Origin: CANKHA01 sp963731585
Lineage (GTDB): Bacteria; Pseudomonadota; Alphaproteobacteria; Rhizobiales; Xanthobacteraceae
DNA length: 64,000 nt
Assembly (NCBI GenBank): GCA_963731585.1
Contig: CAVSWC010000003.1
Location: forward strand, 1,116,001 to 1,180,000
Direction: 5' to 3'
Of the stretch, positions 8,503-18,512 are shown in pieces. The translations under genes were made by a program, and so were the position numbers. Position 1 is the first letter of the stretch. Every line of letters starts with the position of its first letter. The notes under the pieces are model-generated. The model worked only from the letters and a program-made list of their open reading frames with translations. It did not search any database and had not been told where the DNA came from.

Positions 8503-11287
8503 ATGGAGAGCCGGCTGCACATTTCCGTTCTACAGCAGTTGCCGGAAGCTCACGACGATAAGGACGAGCCGCTCTGGCAAGACGTCAGGCTATTGGGTGG
8601 AACTCCTGGGCGACACGATAAGAGATCAGGAAGGCGATGCCGTATTCGATGTCGTGGAGCAGGTCCGACAGCAATCGGTACGCTTTCGGCGGGATGAAGA
8701 TCCGGCTGCCCGTTCGGAGCTTGAAGAGACCTTAAATCAGCCAGCACGCGGTCATACGATCGAGATCATCCGGGCATTCAGCTATTTTTCCCACCTCGCC
8801 AACATTGCGGAGGATCGGCATCACATTCGCCGGACCCAGCGCATTCCCATTCAGTTTCCGCTCCACGCGAAGGCACGATGGAGCATGCGCTTCGCCGCGC
8901 TGCTGACGCGAATATATCTTCATCACAGTTGCAACGCTTTTTTGCGCAAGCACGAATTTGCCCGGTTTTGACGGCGCATCCGACAGAGGTGAGGCGCAAA
9001 AGCGCCATCGACCGCGAGATGGAGATATCCGACCTGCTCGCCGAGCGCGACCGCGTGCGGCTCACGCCAGCCGAGCAGTCCGATAATGAGGCCGCTTTAC
9101 GACGCGCGATTCTCACGTTGTGGCAGACCAGCATCTTGCGCCGAAGCAAACTCAGGGTTCTCGACGAGGTCATGAACGGGCTTTCTTACTATGAGTACAC
9201 GTTCTTGCATGAACTGCCGCGCTTTTATGCCGATCTCGAGGACAAGCTTGTCAGCAAAATTTTGTCCGGCCAAGGCGAACTTCCATCATTCTTGACAATG
9301 GGCAGCTGGATTGGCGGCGACCGGGACGGCAATCCATTCGTTGACGCCAAGGTGCTTCGGCAAACCCTTTTGCTGCAAAACCAGACAGCCATGAAGTTCT
9401 ACCTGGACCAAGTGCAGGCGTTGGGAGCCGCGCTCCCGCTGGATGCGCGGCTGGTCGGGGTCTCAAAGGAGCTGGAGCAGCTGGCTGCCGGCTTCAAGGA
9501 TCACTCGCCGCACAGGCGCGACGAACCATACCGCCGCGCCATGTCTGCGATCCATGCGCGGCTTGCCGCCACGGCTCACGTGTTGGGTCAGACCGAAGAT
9601 AAAGCCGCGATAGGCGACGCGGCTATGCCGTATACCGGTGCGGGCGAGGCCGCCGCTGATCTCGACGTCGTTCACTTCTCGTTGGTGGCCAATGGTTCGG
9701 AGCCTTTAGCCCGCGGCCGGTTGCGGCAGCTGCGCCGGGCCATCAAAGTATTTGGATTCCATCTGGCCAGTCTCGACATCCGTCAGAACTCGGATGTGCA
9801 CGAGCGCGCGGTCAGTGATTTGTTGGAGATGGCTAAACCAGGGACAAATTATAGCCACTTGCCGGAACAGGAGCGCATTAGGATTCTGTTGGCGGAGCTG
9901 GCGACCGCACGGCCGCTGGCATCTTCGTTCCTACAGTATTCAGACGAGACCGCGGCGGAGCTTGCTGTTGTTCGGGAAGTCAAGGAGGCGCAGCGGCGCT
10001 TCGGCAAGTCTTCCGTAGCCAGCTACGTCATCTCGAAAACGAACGCCGTTTCGGATGTGCTGGAAGTCGCCGTCCTGTTAAAGGAAGCTGGTTTTGCTTC
10101 GGCCACACGCGAACGAGCTTGATCTCAACATTGTTCCTTTGTTCGAAACCATCAACGATTTGCGTAGCAGCGCGCGCCTGATGGACGAGCTGCTTAGCCT
10201 GCCGCAGTACAAAGCCTTCCTCGAAAGCCGCAATGGCGTGCAGGAAGTCATGCTCGGTTATTCCGACAGCAACAAGGATGGCGGATTCCTGACCTCCGGC
10301 TGGGAATTATACCGAGCCGAGATCGCGCTGGTTGATGTCTTCCAACGGCACGGCGTGCGCTTACAGCTGTTCCATGGGCGGGGTGGTTCTGTCGGGCGCG
10401 GCGGCGGACCAAGCTATGAGGCGATCCTGGCGCAACCGGGAGGCGCCGTGCAGGGCGCGATCCGCATCACCGAACAGGGCGAGGTGATCGCAGCCAAATA
10501 TTCCAACCCGGAGGTTGGCCGCCGCAACATCGAGATTCTTGCTGCAGCGACTTTGGAAGCAACGCTGCTGGAACCAAAAACCGCGCCGCGCGAGGAATAC
10601 TTGAGCGCAATGCAGGAGCTCTCCGACATTGCCTATCGCGCTTACCGCAACCTCGTTTATGAAACCGACGGCTTCGACCGGTATTTCTGGAATTCTACCG
10701 TCATTGGCGAGATCGCCAATTTGAATATCGGCAGCCGTCCGGCCTCGCGGACAGACTCCCGGCGGATTGAGGACCTTCGGGCCATTCCGTGGGTTTTCGG
10801 CTGGGCCCAATGCCGCTTGATGTTGCCCGGGTGGTATGGCTTCGGCGCCGCAGTGAGGGAATGGCTGCAAACACGTCCGAACGACGGCATCGCCACGCTG
10901 CGGGCAATGTATCAGGAATGGCCATTCTTCCGTACGCTAATGTCCAATATGGACATGGTGCTGGCGAAGAGCGATATCGCCATCGCCTCACGCTATGCAG
11001 AGCTGGTCGCGCCTGGGCTGCGGAATGCGATTTTCCCTACGTTGCGTAAGGAATGGCAGGAGACGGTTGGCGCCCTGCTCTCCATCAGCGAACAGCAGGC
11101 GTTGCTCGAGCAAAATCCGCTCCTTGCGCGCTCTATCCGGAACCGCTTTCCATACATCGACCCGCTCAATCACATCCAGATCGAGCTCTTGAAGCGCCAC
11201 CGAGGCGGAGAAACCAGCGACGTGACCGTCGATGGCATCCACCTGACCATTAACGGCATAGCGGCTGGCCTGCGCAACAGTGGATAA
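8503..11287 (+). CDS. ppc: Phosphoenolpyruvate carboxylase (at least three frame breaks)
   Basis: Anaplerotic enzyme making oxaloacetate from PEP and bicarbonate, about 928 aa. It is spread over four frame segments that join near 8600, 8870 and 10105. The N-terminus MESRLHISVLQQLPEA continues as LLGDTIRDQEGDAVFD and RAFSYFSHLANIAED. Catalytic blocks are all present: VLTAHPTEV (active His), GSWIGGDRDGNP, GYSDSNKDGG, HGRGGSVGRGGGPSYEAI, LMLPGWYGFG, SNMDMVLAKSD and the C-terminal NGIAAGLRNSG. FGWAQCR replaces the more common FAWTQ. Because every essential block survives, I read the breaks as sequence errors. A monocistronic gene, divergent from pcm, closed by a palindromic repeat. Confidence 0.93.
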
Positions 11288-11340
11288 ATCTTCCCGCGCG
11301 GTCTCATAATTCGCGCAAGAGAGCACCGCGAACTCCGCTT

Positions 11341-11449
11341 CACCTCTCCCGTGGGGAGAGGTCGCCTCGCGAAGCGGGCGGGTGAGGGCGTACAAACTAT
11401 CGATAGGCTGTAACCCCTCACCCCAACCCTCTCCCTATGGGAGAGGGAG
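11341..11449. repeat. Double-hairpin intergenic repeat after ppc
   Basis: Hairpin one is CCTCTCCC/GGGGAGAGG (11343-11361) and hairpin two CCCTCTCCC/GGGAGAGGG (11427-11447). The outer text GGGTGAGGG and CCCCTCACCCC is also complementary, so the whole can fold as one long stem. This pattern is common between Rhizobiales genes. Likely transcription end for ppc and ycjF, which converge here. Confidence 0.7.
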
Positions 11450-11506
11450 CGCACCGTCGCTACCGCACCATCCGGACATGCGCTTCAATCTCTATTGATC
11501 AGCCGC

Positions 11507-12563
11507 TCACGCGGACTCTGCGGATTGTGCGAACAAGTTGCCGATCAGCGATGACATGATGCCTGGCAGTTCACTGCGTTGAAACGGAACCGGCCGGCAC
11601 ATGCCCATGGTAACGAGACCAAGCCGCGCCATGCGTTGCGCGGCATACATCAATTCGGCGGCGCTGGTTGCCAGGCGCTCGGCGATGGCTCCTCCTATAT
11701 GCTGAGACAGTGTAGCCCCGGCAAAGTCGACCGCGCCGAGTTTGCCGGCTTCGACGATGAGCCGGCGCAACAGATGCGCGGTGGCGAGTGCCGTCGGCCG
11801 GTGGCCGTAGCATGCGGCGATCTCGCGCACCATCCGGATGCTGCAGGCGATGAAGAATATGGCGTCGGTGATGGCGGTGGGGCTGATAGCGGTAATGCCG
11901 AAGGCGCGGGCGCTCGCCCGCCGCACGATGGCTTCGGCATCCCGGTCCAGCGGTGTCAAAACGGCTTGCGAAAAGATCTCGACTTGCTGTGCCGCAGAAT
12001 GATGTTGTTGCAGCTGTCGTTGAAAAGCTTTGAGCCCTGCTGCGGTTTTGGCGTTCACCGGAATCTCGGCAATCACGCTGCGGATGGCGTCCCGGGCGTC
12101 GGAAGGGCGCACATCCTGCCTTGGCCCGGTTAAACGCTGCTGGTTGATCTCCACATTTTTGAGCGCAAGGTAGCTCCTCATCTCATGCGCAATGATGGCT
12201 CCCGCGCCCAAAATGCCCATGATGACCGCTGCCGTTGCGCTCCACCCGATGGCGCTGCTGTAAAGAAATGCCGAACTGATCCAGAGATAAAGATCGACCG
12301 CCAGCCAGCAACAAAATGCGGTGATCAGGGCCGCAAACGCCAGCTTCATCAGCGGTCCACGGCGCCGCCTGTTTGGCATGGCAGGTGCTGTCTGCGGATC
12401 AACCGGCAGCCGCGCCGACGATACGTCCCCCTTGGGTGGTGAGTGTGACGCGGGGCGCCAATGGTCCGGCCACGTCCACGCCCAAGCGCGGCGATTGCTC
12501 CTCAAGAATAACCTGCGGATGCAGCGCGCCGTCAGATAAGTCGCTGCCCTTGTGGTCGGTCAT
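11507..12563 (-). CDS. ycjF: YcjF/TIGR01620-type membrane protein (one-base frame break)
   Basis: Membrane protein of the YcjX-YcjF pair, about 351 aa. Body: two transmembrane segments (LMKLAFAALITAFCCWLAVD; WSATAAVIMGILGAGAII), then a DUF697-like helical region with ARAFGITAISPTAITDAIFF and AHLLRRLIVEAGKLGAVDF. The single frame starts in arginine-rich text at 12505. Upstream in the next frame the ATG at 12563 overlaps the ycjX stop (ATGA) and reads MTDHKGSDLSDGALHPQVIL, the expected acidic N-terminus. One extra base near 12410 is inferred (span 3n+1). Role: envelope-stress associated, mechanism unknown. Confidence 0.87.
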
Positions 12564-14002
12564 CGTAGTTGGTCTCCGATCAGATATTCTAGCGCAAGAT
12601 CGAGGTTGATGTGGGGAATGCCGTCCGTCGGCGTCACGTCGATGATCGGCGGCTCGAATAACGGGATGTTGAGAAAGGGCTTGCCCCAGCTGCCCGGCCG
12701 CGGCGGCCGCGCCGGCACGTTGCCGACAAAGAATTTTGCTCTGGTGTCGCTGCCGACCGGTTTGCCGACGACGACCTGGACCTGATGCCCATCGATCTCC
12801 TCGGCATCGTCTTCGGTTGAAATGACCGAGGCCAAGGCGATGACATCGGTCTTGGCGTTGCTGCTGGTGACACCGAGCGAGGACGTGGCGACCATGTTCC
12901 GCAACAGCGCGGCCAGGTGGTCGCGTTGCACCTCGGGGACGTGGTCCGCCTTGGTCGCGGCAAACAGTACTTTCTCGATGCGCGCGTTCCGCAACAGGCG
13001 ACTGATGATTCCGCTATGCCCATAGCGGAAACTCTCCAGGATGGCGTCGATAGCGTGGCGCGTGTCCTCGAACACTTCGCGGCCGGCCAGCAGGGCGCCA
13101 AGCACGTCCACAAGCACCACTTGGCGTGAATAGTTGCGGAAGTGCCGGATATAGAACGGCATCACCACTTCTGTTTTATAGGCTTCAAAACGCTGCTCCA
13201 TGAGCCAAGCCAGGGTGCCCCTGGTGGTACTCGCAATCCCGTCGGGCATATCAAGCGGGGCGAACCGCATATAGGAATGCTCTGCCGGCGAATTCGGATT
13301 GAGGAAACGTCCTGGCTGCAGAAAGTTCAGTCCATGTTGTTGGCGTGCCGCGCGCAAGTGCTGCCGGTAGAGCTCGTGCGCGCGCATGGCATCATCGTCG
13401 CTGGCTCTGCCGTGGGGGGGATGATCGGACAGAAAGGTGAGGAAATCGTGGGCGGTGGCGGCTCGTAGTCCATGGCGGCACAGCATGAGAGTGGACCGCG
13501 ACCAGTCAATGTAGCTTTGTGTCAACAGCGGTAGATCGAGAAGCCATTCGCCCGGATAGTCGATAATCTTGAGCTTTAGCGTTGCGACGCCGTTTGCAAT
13601 TCGGCTGAGCAGGAATCCGACGGCACCGGCAGGGACGAACCGGACGTCAATCTCGATCTCGCTGATATCGGCGGTGGGGGCGGGCCAATCGGCGGGAGTG
13701 GCCGCCATGTGCTCGATATTTCGCTCGTAGGGAAACCGCTTCACCGAACGGACTCCGCCGCCCGCCAGTCTGGCTGCAATCAGCCGTCCGTCCCTGATCA
13801 CCGTCAGCAGCGGCATGCGATGAGGCTGGTGCAGCGCGCTGAGCAAATTATGAACAAGACTGGTTATGAATACTGTTTTGCCAGCGCGGCTCAAACCCGT
13901 CACTGCGAGACTGATGGACGAGCCTTTCGCGAGTTCCGCCAAGTCGGGAACATCTGGGAGCCACTCTGAAATGCGTGCGCCCAAATGATTGAATAACGTC
14001 AT
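12560..14002 (-). CDS. ycjX: YcjX-family P-loop protein (DUF463)
   Basis: Cytosolic GTPase-like protein, 480 aa, normal length and intact. Walker A GLSRAGKTVF near residue 35; IIDYPGEWLLDLPLLTQ is the family-typical Walker B/switch region; FAATKADHVPEVQRDHL is a TKAD-type base-recognition motif. The C-terminus GIPHINLDLALEYLIGDQLR is strongly conserved in YcjX. It is translationally coupled to ycjF by a 4-base overlap. In gammaproteobacteria the pair is in the phage-shock/heat-shock orbit. Here only the pairing is seen. Confidence 0.94.
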   Translation of the reverse strand: MTLFNHLGARISEWLPDVPDLAELAKGSSISLAVTGLSRAGKTVFITSLVHNLLSALHQPHRMPLLTVIRDGRLIAARLAGGGVRSVKRFPYERNIEHMAATPADWPAPTADISEIEIDVRFVPAGAVGFLLSRIANGVATLKLKIIDYPGEWLLDLPLLTQSYIDWSRSTLMLCRHGLRAATAHDFLTFLSDHPPHGRASDDDAMRAHELYRQHLRAARQQHGLNFLQPGRFLNPNSPAEHSYMRFAPLDMPDGIASTTRGTLAWLMEQRFEAYKTEVVMPFYIRHFRNYSRQVVLVDVLGALLAGREVFEDTRHAIDAILESFRYGHSGIISRLLRNARIEKVLFAATKADHVPEVQRDHLAALLRNMVATSSLGVTSSNAKTDVIALASVISTEDDAEEIDGHQVQVVVGKPVGSDTRAKFFVGNVPARPPRPGSWGKPFLNIPLFEPPIIDVTPTDGIPHINLDLALEYLIGDQLR

Positions 14003-14503
14003 TTTGCATTCCTTCCGCCCGACTTACGTTCCTTGGGCGCGTATCCCACCTAGGTGAGGCTGCCTGAACCCGTCCGCTAGGTACCTGGTTCAACCAACCC
14101 CCGGTACCTAGCGCCCCTATCAACGCTCAAGTAAGCAGCGACAATAATCGGCAAAGTCGGAAAGCCGGGCGGGAAGGGGCAGCAGCCACCGCAAGAAGGG
14201 TCACAAGCCACAGCATCACGCCGGCAGCCAGGAGGCACGCCAGAACGGCAGCGTCTGTCCAGAACGCGATGCTTCGGGCCTCCCGGTGGAATCGGGCTTG
14301 GCTATTCAACTTCTAATCCCGTAAACTACGAAGAGGAATCCACCGTGAATCATGGGTGTTTCCCGTCGCATCTAAACCGCTGCTTCCAGCCATGACATGA
14401 AACCCAAAGGCAAAAGTCGTTACTCCCTCGTGGACTTTCCCGTTGATGCAAATCAAAGCTCCGCCTCGAAAGCCTGTTGAAGACCTGCCACCCATCGGAA
14501 CCA
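14003..14503. other. 501-bp gap, possibly with a small membrane ORF
   Basis: Promoter side of ycjX and of the cytochrome c pair. A 60-codon minus frame (14127-14309, TTG start) has one long hydrophobic stretch (AVLACLLAAGVMLWLVTLLA) and could be a small membrane protein, but it has no clear ribosome binding site. The palindrome at 14075-14113 also lies here. Nothing else is convincing. Confidence 0.35.
14075..14113. repeat. Palindrome with 11-bp arms
   Basis: CGCTAGGTACC (14075-14085) is exactly reverse-complemented at 14103-14113; 17-base spacer. A third partial copy, CCTAGGTGAGG, lies at about 14049. It sits 72 bases upstream of the ycjX start and could be an operator or a leader hairpin. 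Confidence 0.4.
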
Positions 14504-14839
14504 ATGCGCTGTCTTGCCGCAGTGATGCTCGGAGCCTCGCTCTCGATAATCGCGGGTCCTTGCCAAGCTCAAACCGAACTCGTCAAGAAGGGTGCCGAAA
14601 TTCTCCGAACAAACTGCTCAAGCTGTCATGCCATTGGTCGAGATGATGCAAGCGGCCACGCCCAAGCTCCTGCCTTTCGCACCTTGTCATCCCGGTACCC
14701 GATTGAGTATCTGTCCGAAGCCTTGGCCGAGGGCCTTAGCAGCGGCCATCCCGACATGCCAGATTTCATCTTCAAGCCGGAAGAGGTCAAAGCCATCTTG
14801 GCCTACCTCCAGTCAATTCAGCAGCCAGGTGCAAAATGA
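14504..14839 (+). CDS. Small periplasmic c-type cytochrome
   Basis: 111 aa from ATG 14504. Signal peptide MRCLAAVMLGASLSIIAGPC ending near QAQ, then one heme site CSSCH in ILRTNCSSCHAIG and a Met ligand candidate in GHPDMPDFIF. The C-terminus EEVKAILAYLQSIQQ is the usual class I helix. Single-heme class I cytochrome c. Stop overlaps the start of the next cytochrome gene by 4 bases, so the two are coupled. The electron partner is not evident. A TTG 27 bases upstream is an alternative start without a signal-peptide advantage. Confidence 0.88.
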   Translation: MRCLAAVMLGASLSIIAGPCQAQTELVKKGAEILRTNCSSCHAIGRDDASGHAQAPAFRTLSSRYPIEYLSEALAEGLSSGHPDMPDFIFKPEEVKAILAYLQSIQQPGAK

Positions 14840-15150
14840 GGATGTTTACTCTGGCCGCGTGTACCATCGGAGCCGGGCTAATGTGCCCAGAAAATGCACT
14901 GGCCGACATCGCCAATGGTCGAAACCTCGCAGAACGCTGGTGCGCGTCCTGTCATGTCACGAGCGCTGGTCAGCGCCTTGCGACGGAGGCGCCGCCTTTC
15001 ACGAGCATTGCAAATAAAGAGAACATCGATGCAGCCCGTCTCGCTTACTTTCTGATGAATCCGCATCCTGTGATGCCGAATATGGGATTGACGCGTAATG
15101 AAGCTGCTGATCTTGCGGCATACATTATGTCGCTGAAGAGCAGTCGGTAG
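14836..15150 (+). CDS. Second small c-type cytochrome
   Basis: 104 aa. Signal peptide MRMFTLAACTIGAGLMCPEN ending near ALA, heme site CASCH in AERWCASCHVTS, and a Met ligand candidate in PHPVMPNMGLT; C-terminal AADLAAYIMSLKSS. It overlaps the preceding cytochrome (ATGA) and shares its architecture, so the pair is probably an old tandem duplication working as an electron relay. The universal stress protein follows after 85 bp on the same strand. Confidence 0.88.
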   Translation: MRMFTLAACTIGAGLMCPENALADIANGRNLAERWCASCHVTSAGQRLATEAPPFTSIANKENIDAARLAYFLMNPHPVMPNMGLTRNEAADLAAYIMSLKSSR

Positions 15151-15235
15151 CGGAGCCCAGCAAGCCTTTGCCTTCTCATCACGTGCTACCCAACTCGTCA
15201 AAACAACGACAGCCATCCAACCGAGTAGCAGCCAC

Positions 15236-16060
15236 ATGACCTACAAGACAATACTAGCGGCCTTGGCGCCGACCGAGGGGAAGCAGGCCGGTGCCGAGTA
15301 TGCAATTTCCATGGCCCAGACTTTCCATGCGCATTTGGCGGCGTATAGCTACGCCTTGCAGCCGACGGTGCCTGGCGGGAGCTTGCCCTGGGTATCGCGG
15401 GAGCTTGTCGACGGTCATGTCGCAACCGTGCTCAAGCAGGCGGGCAGTGTTCTTCAGAAGTTTGAAGATCGGGCCCGCCAAGCGAACGTCGAGATAAACC
15501 GTGAGGTCGTCAGGGCATCGCTCAACAACGCGGTGGCCGCATTCGCGACCGAAGCCCGTGTTTGCGACATTGCCGTTCTGACGCAAAGCCAGCCCGGCTT
15601 GGAACACGCAGGGGATCTGTTCGCAGAAGCGGTGCTCTTTCATTCAGGCCGCCCGCTGCTGGTGGTGCCTCACAATCATAGCGAAGCGTTTTCAGCGCGC
15701 CGCGTCCTCATCGCCTGGGACGGCAGCCAACACGCAGCTCGCGCTGTCAGAGATGCCTTGCCGGTGTTGGCACTCGCCGACAAGGTCGAACTGCTTGTGG
15801 TGGGGGATAAGCAGGCGGTGAAGAGCAGCGGTGCTGCAAAAATGATTACTAATCTGCAGCGCCATAATATTTCTGCTGATTTAATATGCCACGACGACAG
15901 CGACCATGCGCGCATGATCGACCAGCAAGCAAAGTCCTTCGGCGCCTCCTTGTTAATCATGGGGGGCTATGGACGTGCCCGGGCGCGTGAATTGTTATTC
16001 GGCGGCGTAACGCGCTCCATGCTAAGCGACACGCAGGTTCCTGTGCTGATGGCCCACTAG
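15236..16060 (+). CDS. Tandem universal stress protein (two UspA domains)
   Basis: 274 aa, two UspA folds. The first (1-150) starts MTYKTILAALAPTEGKQAGA and lacks the ATP-binding glycines. The second (about 155-274) has RRVLIAWDGSQHAARAVRDA and the ATP motif MGGYGRARARELLFGGVTRS, matching G-2X-G-9X-G(S/T). ATP-binding Usp proteins act in stress and low-oxygen survival. The truncated quinone-reductase gene starts 3 bases after its stop and was presumably in the same operon. Confidence 0.92.
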   Translation: MTYKTILAALAPTEGKQAGAEYAISMAQTFHAHLAAYSYALQPTVPGGSLPWVSRELVDGHVATVLKQAGSVLQKFEDRARQANVEINREVVRASLNNAVAAFATEARVCDIAVLTQSQPGLEHAGDLFAEAVLFHSGRPLLVVPHNHSEAFSARRVLIAWDGSQHAARAVRDALPVLALADKVELLVVGDKQAVKSSGAAKMITNLQRHNISADLICHDDSDHARMIDQQAKSFGASLLIMGGYGRARARELLFGGVTRSMLSDTQVPVLMAH

Positions 16061-16062
16061 GT

Positions 16063-16311
16063 ATGTCCAAAATTACTATCGTTGTTGGTCACTCTCAGCA
16101 AAATACTTACTGCGAAGCCTTGGGCGAAGCCTATATGAAAGGGGCGACAAGCAGCGTTCATAGCGTGGAGGTGTTCGCGCTTTCGCGATTAACGTTCGAT
16201 CCGATTTTGAAGAAGGGATATGAGGAGGAGCAGCCTTTCGAGCCCGACCTTCGAACAACGCCGACCCCCACGAGGGGCAATTGTCTCCCACCGGAAGGGC
16301 GGGACAGGTGA
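16063..16311 (+). pseudogene. Truncated NAD(P)H:quinone reductase-like (Flavodoxin_2) gene
   Basis: The first 65 codons read MSKITIVVGHSQQNTYCEAL, then FDPILKKGYEEEQPFEPDL, the N-terminal strand and FMN-loop region of MdaB/YwrO-type reductases. After that the text changes to RTTPTPTRGNCLPPEGRDR, unrelated, and stops at 82 aa. Family members run to about 180-240 aa, so the substrate-binding part is gone. No matching C-terminus is found downstream in any frame, so this is a deletion or insertion, not a frameshift. The junction is near 16255. Confidence 0.75.
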
Positions 16312-16448
16312 AACGACAACGAGACAGTAAAACGAGGATTCGGACGCCGCCAAGGATCCTGAGGCGCCTCCCGCCATGCAATCCGAACCTTTTCCAACGC
16401 TAAAGGTTGTCGTTTGACACCTCGGCAACGATTAACCCGGAGCAAAAA

Positions 16449-16859
16449 ATGAGCATTTTCGGAAAGATCATGGGAGCGATTTTCGGTGGTTCTGCGCAGG
16501 CGCAGGGTGGCGCTACAGGTAGTGGCAACGCGCCCGGCAGTACCCCAGGCGGCTCCACGTCTTCTGCCGGCATGGGCACCGGGACTAGCGCGTCAATGAC
16601 CAACGTCGATGTTGGCGCCACGCTCGACAATCTCGCCAAGCAGAAGAAAGAAAAACTTGATTGGAAACACTCCATCGTCGACCTGATGAAACTGCTCGAT
16701 CTCGACAGCAGCCAGTCGGCCCGCAAGGAACTCGCCAAAGAACTGAACTACACCGGCGATACAAGCGACTCCGCAAAGATGAATGTCTGGTTGCACAAGC
16801 AGGTAATGGCCAAGCTGGCGGCAAACGGCGGCAAGGTCCCGGCCGATCTGCGGGATTGA
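16449..16859 (+). CDS. DUF3597 family protein
   Basis: 136 aa from ATG 16449 (MSIFGKIMGAIFGGSAQAQG); an upstream in-frame start lacks family text. Glycine/serine/threonine-rich linker (residues 20-55), then a helical domain DVGATLDNLAKQKKEKLDWK, SIVDLMKLLDLDSSQSARKE, and NVWLHKQVMAKLAANGGKVP. DUF3597 proteins are often beside stress genes; one shows a LysM-adjacent helical fold, but no function is known to me. Its neighbours here are small stress or envelope proteins. Confidence 0.9.
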   Translation: MSIFGKIMGAIFGGSAQAQGGATGSGNAPGSTPGGSTSSAGMGTGTSASMTNVDVGATLDNLAKQKKEKLDWKHSIVDLMKLLDLDSSQSARKELAKELNYTGDTSDSAKMNVWLHKQVMAKLAANGGKVPADLRD

Positions 16860-17055
16860 GCTGAATGCCAGCGGGCGATGCCAGCGGGTCCGTCTTTGGT
16901 TGCGCGTGAGTGTCTCCTGCTCTAAGGACAGCTCCGGCCGACGGCAGTCGAGCTCTTCAACCGGGCGGACCAAGGCGTTTCCGCACTCAGCGCCGCTGAG
17001 GAAGCGGGGCGCCGATACGTGGACTACAATCGGCGATAACGAGGAGAGACAGGCG

Positions 17056-17229
17056 GTGATCAAACTCTTGATTGTGCTCGTGGTGGTATCCATCGTTGCG
17101 GGTGCGCTTGGGTTTACCGGCATTGCGCGGGGCGCCGCGAGCGCTGCAAAGTTGGTCTTTTTCCTACTCCTGACGATCATACTCGCGCTGGTCGTGCTCG
17201 GAGCGCTTGGCATCGTGGCCCTCTTCTAA
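17056..17229 (+). CDS. DUF1328 (UPF0391) small membrane protein
   Basis: 57 aa from GTG 17056, preceded by GAGGAGA. Almost entirely two transmembrane helices: KLLIVLVVVSIVAGALGFTG and KLVFFLLLTIILALVVLGAL, joined by IARGAASA, the family hallmark. Inner-membrane protein of unknown role, widespread in proteobacteria. The longer open frame to 16900 has no family text and is not used. Confidence 0.92.
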   Translation: MIKLLIVLVVVSIVAGALGFTGIARGAASAAKLVFFLLLTIILALVVLGALGIVALF

Positions 17230-17434
17230 CCCGCTAACCTCACATCCAAGGGCATGCCAGCTGCATGGCTCGGACTGTTGCCGCGTGCGCCAGGCAACGA
17301 AGCGCGCGCGCTTCCCTTGGAACTTCCGTTCGCTTCCGCGCTTGCCATAGGTCAGCGCCGATCATCCGCTCGGATGGCGTGACACGTCAGCAAAAACACT
17401 CTTTAATTCTCATGCCAATCAATGGAGCAATGCA

Positions 17435-17906
17435 ATGAGCCGCGGGTTCCCGTCGATGACCGCCCTCCTGGGACTGCTCGCAGTCGCCGGGTACCAGAAC
17501 AGGGAGAAGCTGGGTGAAATGTTCAAGGGTTTAACCGGCGGCGGAACGCCTGGAGCTGCCGGGCAAGGTGACGGCGGCTTGCTCGGAAAGCTGGGCAGTA
17601 CTTTGGGTGGTGCAAGTGCCGGCGGCGTTTTGAGTGGAGGACTCTCTAGAGCTCCTCGAACGCTTCAAGCAGAGCGGCCAAGGCGAAACGGCGGAATCCT
17701 GGGTGAAGACCGGGCCCAATAAACCGGTTACGCCGCCTCAACTCGAGCAAGCGGTCGGCTCCGACGTTCTGGAAACCTTGTCAAGACAAACAGGCCTGTC
17801 GCGCGAAGAACTCCTCGCCCGGTTGTCGCGTGAACTGCCCGATGCGGTCGACAAGTACACGCCGCAAGGCCGCCTTCCGACCGAGGCGGAATTTTCGCGA
17901 ACCTGA
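17435..17906 (+). CDS. yidB: YidB/DUF937 family protein (one-base frame break)
   Basis: About 156 aa. The N-terminus MSRGFPSMTALLGLLAVAGY and a glycine-rich linker (LLGKLGSTLGGASAGGVLSG) are in one frame; the next frame continues ELLERFKQSGQGETAESWVK, TGPNKPVTPPQLEQAVG, TGLSREELLARLSRELPDAV and DKYTPQGRLPTEAEF, the conserved DUF937 core. One extra base near 17640 (span 3n+1). YidB is a cytosolic or membrane-associated protein of unknown function. Confidence 0.88.
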
Positions 17907-18016
17907 TCCTTGTTCGCCGCGCGGCTGGACGATCCGTATCAGCGGCCATCACCGCGCGGGCGCGGCATGAGTGCCTGATCACCGGCTGGAGGCCTCGCCT
18001 TCCAGCCTGAGGGCTA

Positions 18017-18280
18017 CTATCCGTCGACAAATTGCACGCCAATGAAATTTTCGCCGCGCCACCTGATCTGGCAGTGCCGATGAACCGTAGCCGAGAGCAC
18101 CAACGTAAAACGTTCCGGTAGCAGCAGCGGCCTGGCAGCCGCAAGCTTGGCTCCCTTATCCGACATATCCCAAATCACGCATGGCAGACCGGGGCTGTCG
18201 TCGTCAACTTTAATAGAAGCCGCTCGCCTCGCGGGTGTTCGCAGACTGTGTCTTCCCTCGCGCTGAGACAGTATCGTCAT
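18017..18280 (-). CDS. Single-domain PilZ protein
   Basis: 87 aa, only the PilZ barrel: REGRHSLRTPARRAASI at the N-terminus, then IWDMSDKGAKLAAARPLLLP and HRHCQIRWRGENFIGVQFV. The RxxxR and D/NxSxxG signature is partly kept (MSDKGA), so c-di-GMP binding is possible but not certain. Such single-domain proteins occur in many copies in Bradyrhizobium relatives. No operon partner. Confidence 0.82.
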   Translation of the reverse strand: MTILSQREGRHSLRTPARRAASIKVDDDSPGLPCVIWDMSDKGAKLAAARPLLLPERFTLVLSATVHRHCQIRWRGENFIGVQFVDG

Positions 18281-18341
18281 GATGAGCTAAATGTTGGCTG
18301 TGATACCTTAAGATTTGATGTGTGAGTTTCGCCGCCGCGCT

Positions 18342-18512
18342 TTAGCGGGCCAGGCCGAATGTTCTGAGCAAGGATCTAACTTCGTTATTGAATTGTTGTC
18401 CGCGATATTTCATTTCCTGCCAGGCAACCTGACCGTAATGGCCGTCGAACGCGATCGCATCCAGCGCCCAAACCGCCGCAACAAGAGCAGCCACAAAGAA
18501 GACAGCGCGCAT
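18342..18512 (-). CDS. Small exported protein, 56 aa
   Basis: ATG 18512 reads MRAVFFVAALVAAVWALDAI, a signal peptide or membrane anchor, then AFDGHYGQVAWQEMKYRGQQ and FNNEVRSLLRTFGLAR. I recall short proteins of this design (hydrophobic start, AFDG.Y, then an amphipathic tail) in other Rhizobiales, without function. It lies divergent from nothing close and is shorter than usual gene-calling limits. Confidence 0.5.
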   Translation of the reverse strand: MRAVFFVAALVAAVWALDAIAFDGHYGQVAWQEMKYRGQQFNNEVRSLLRTFGLAR

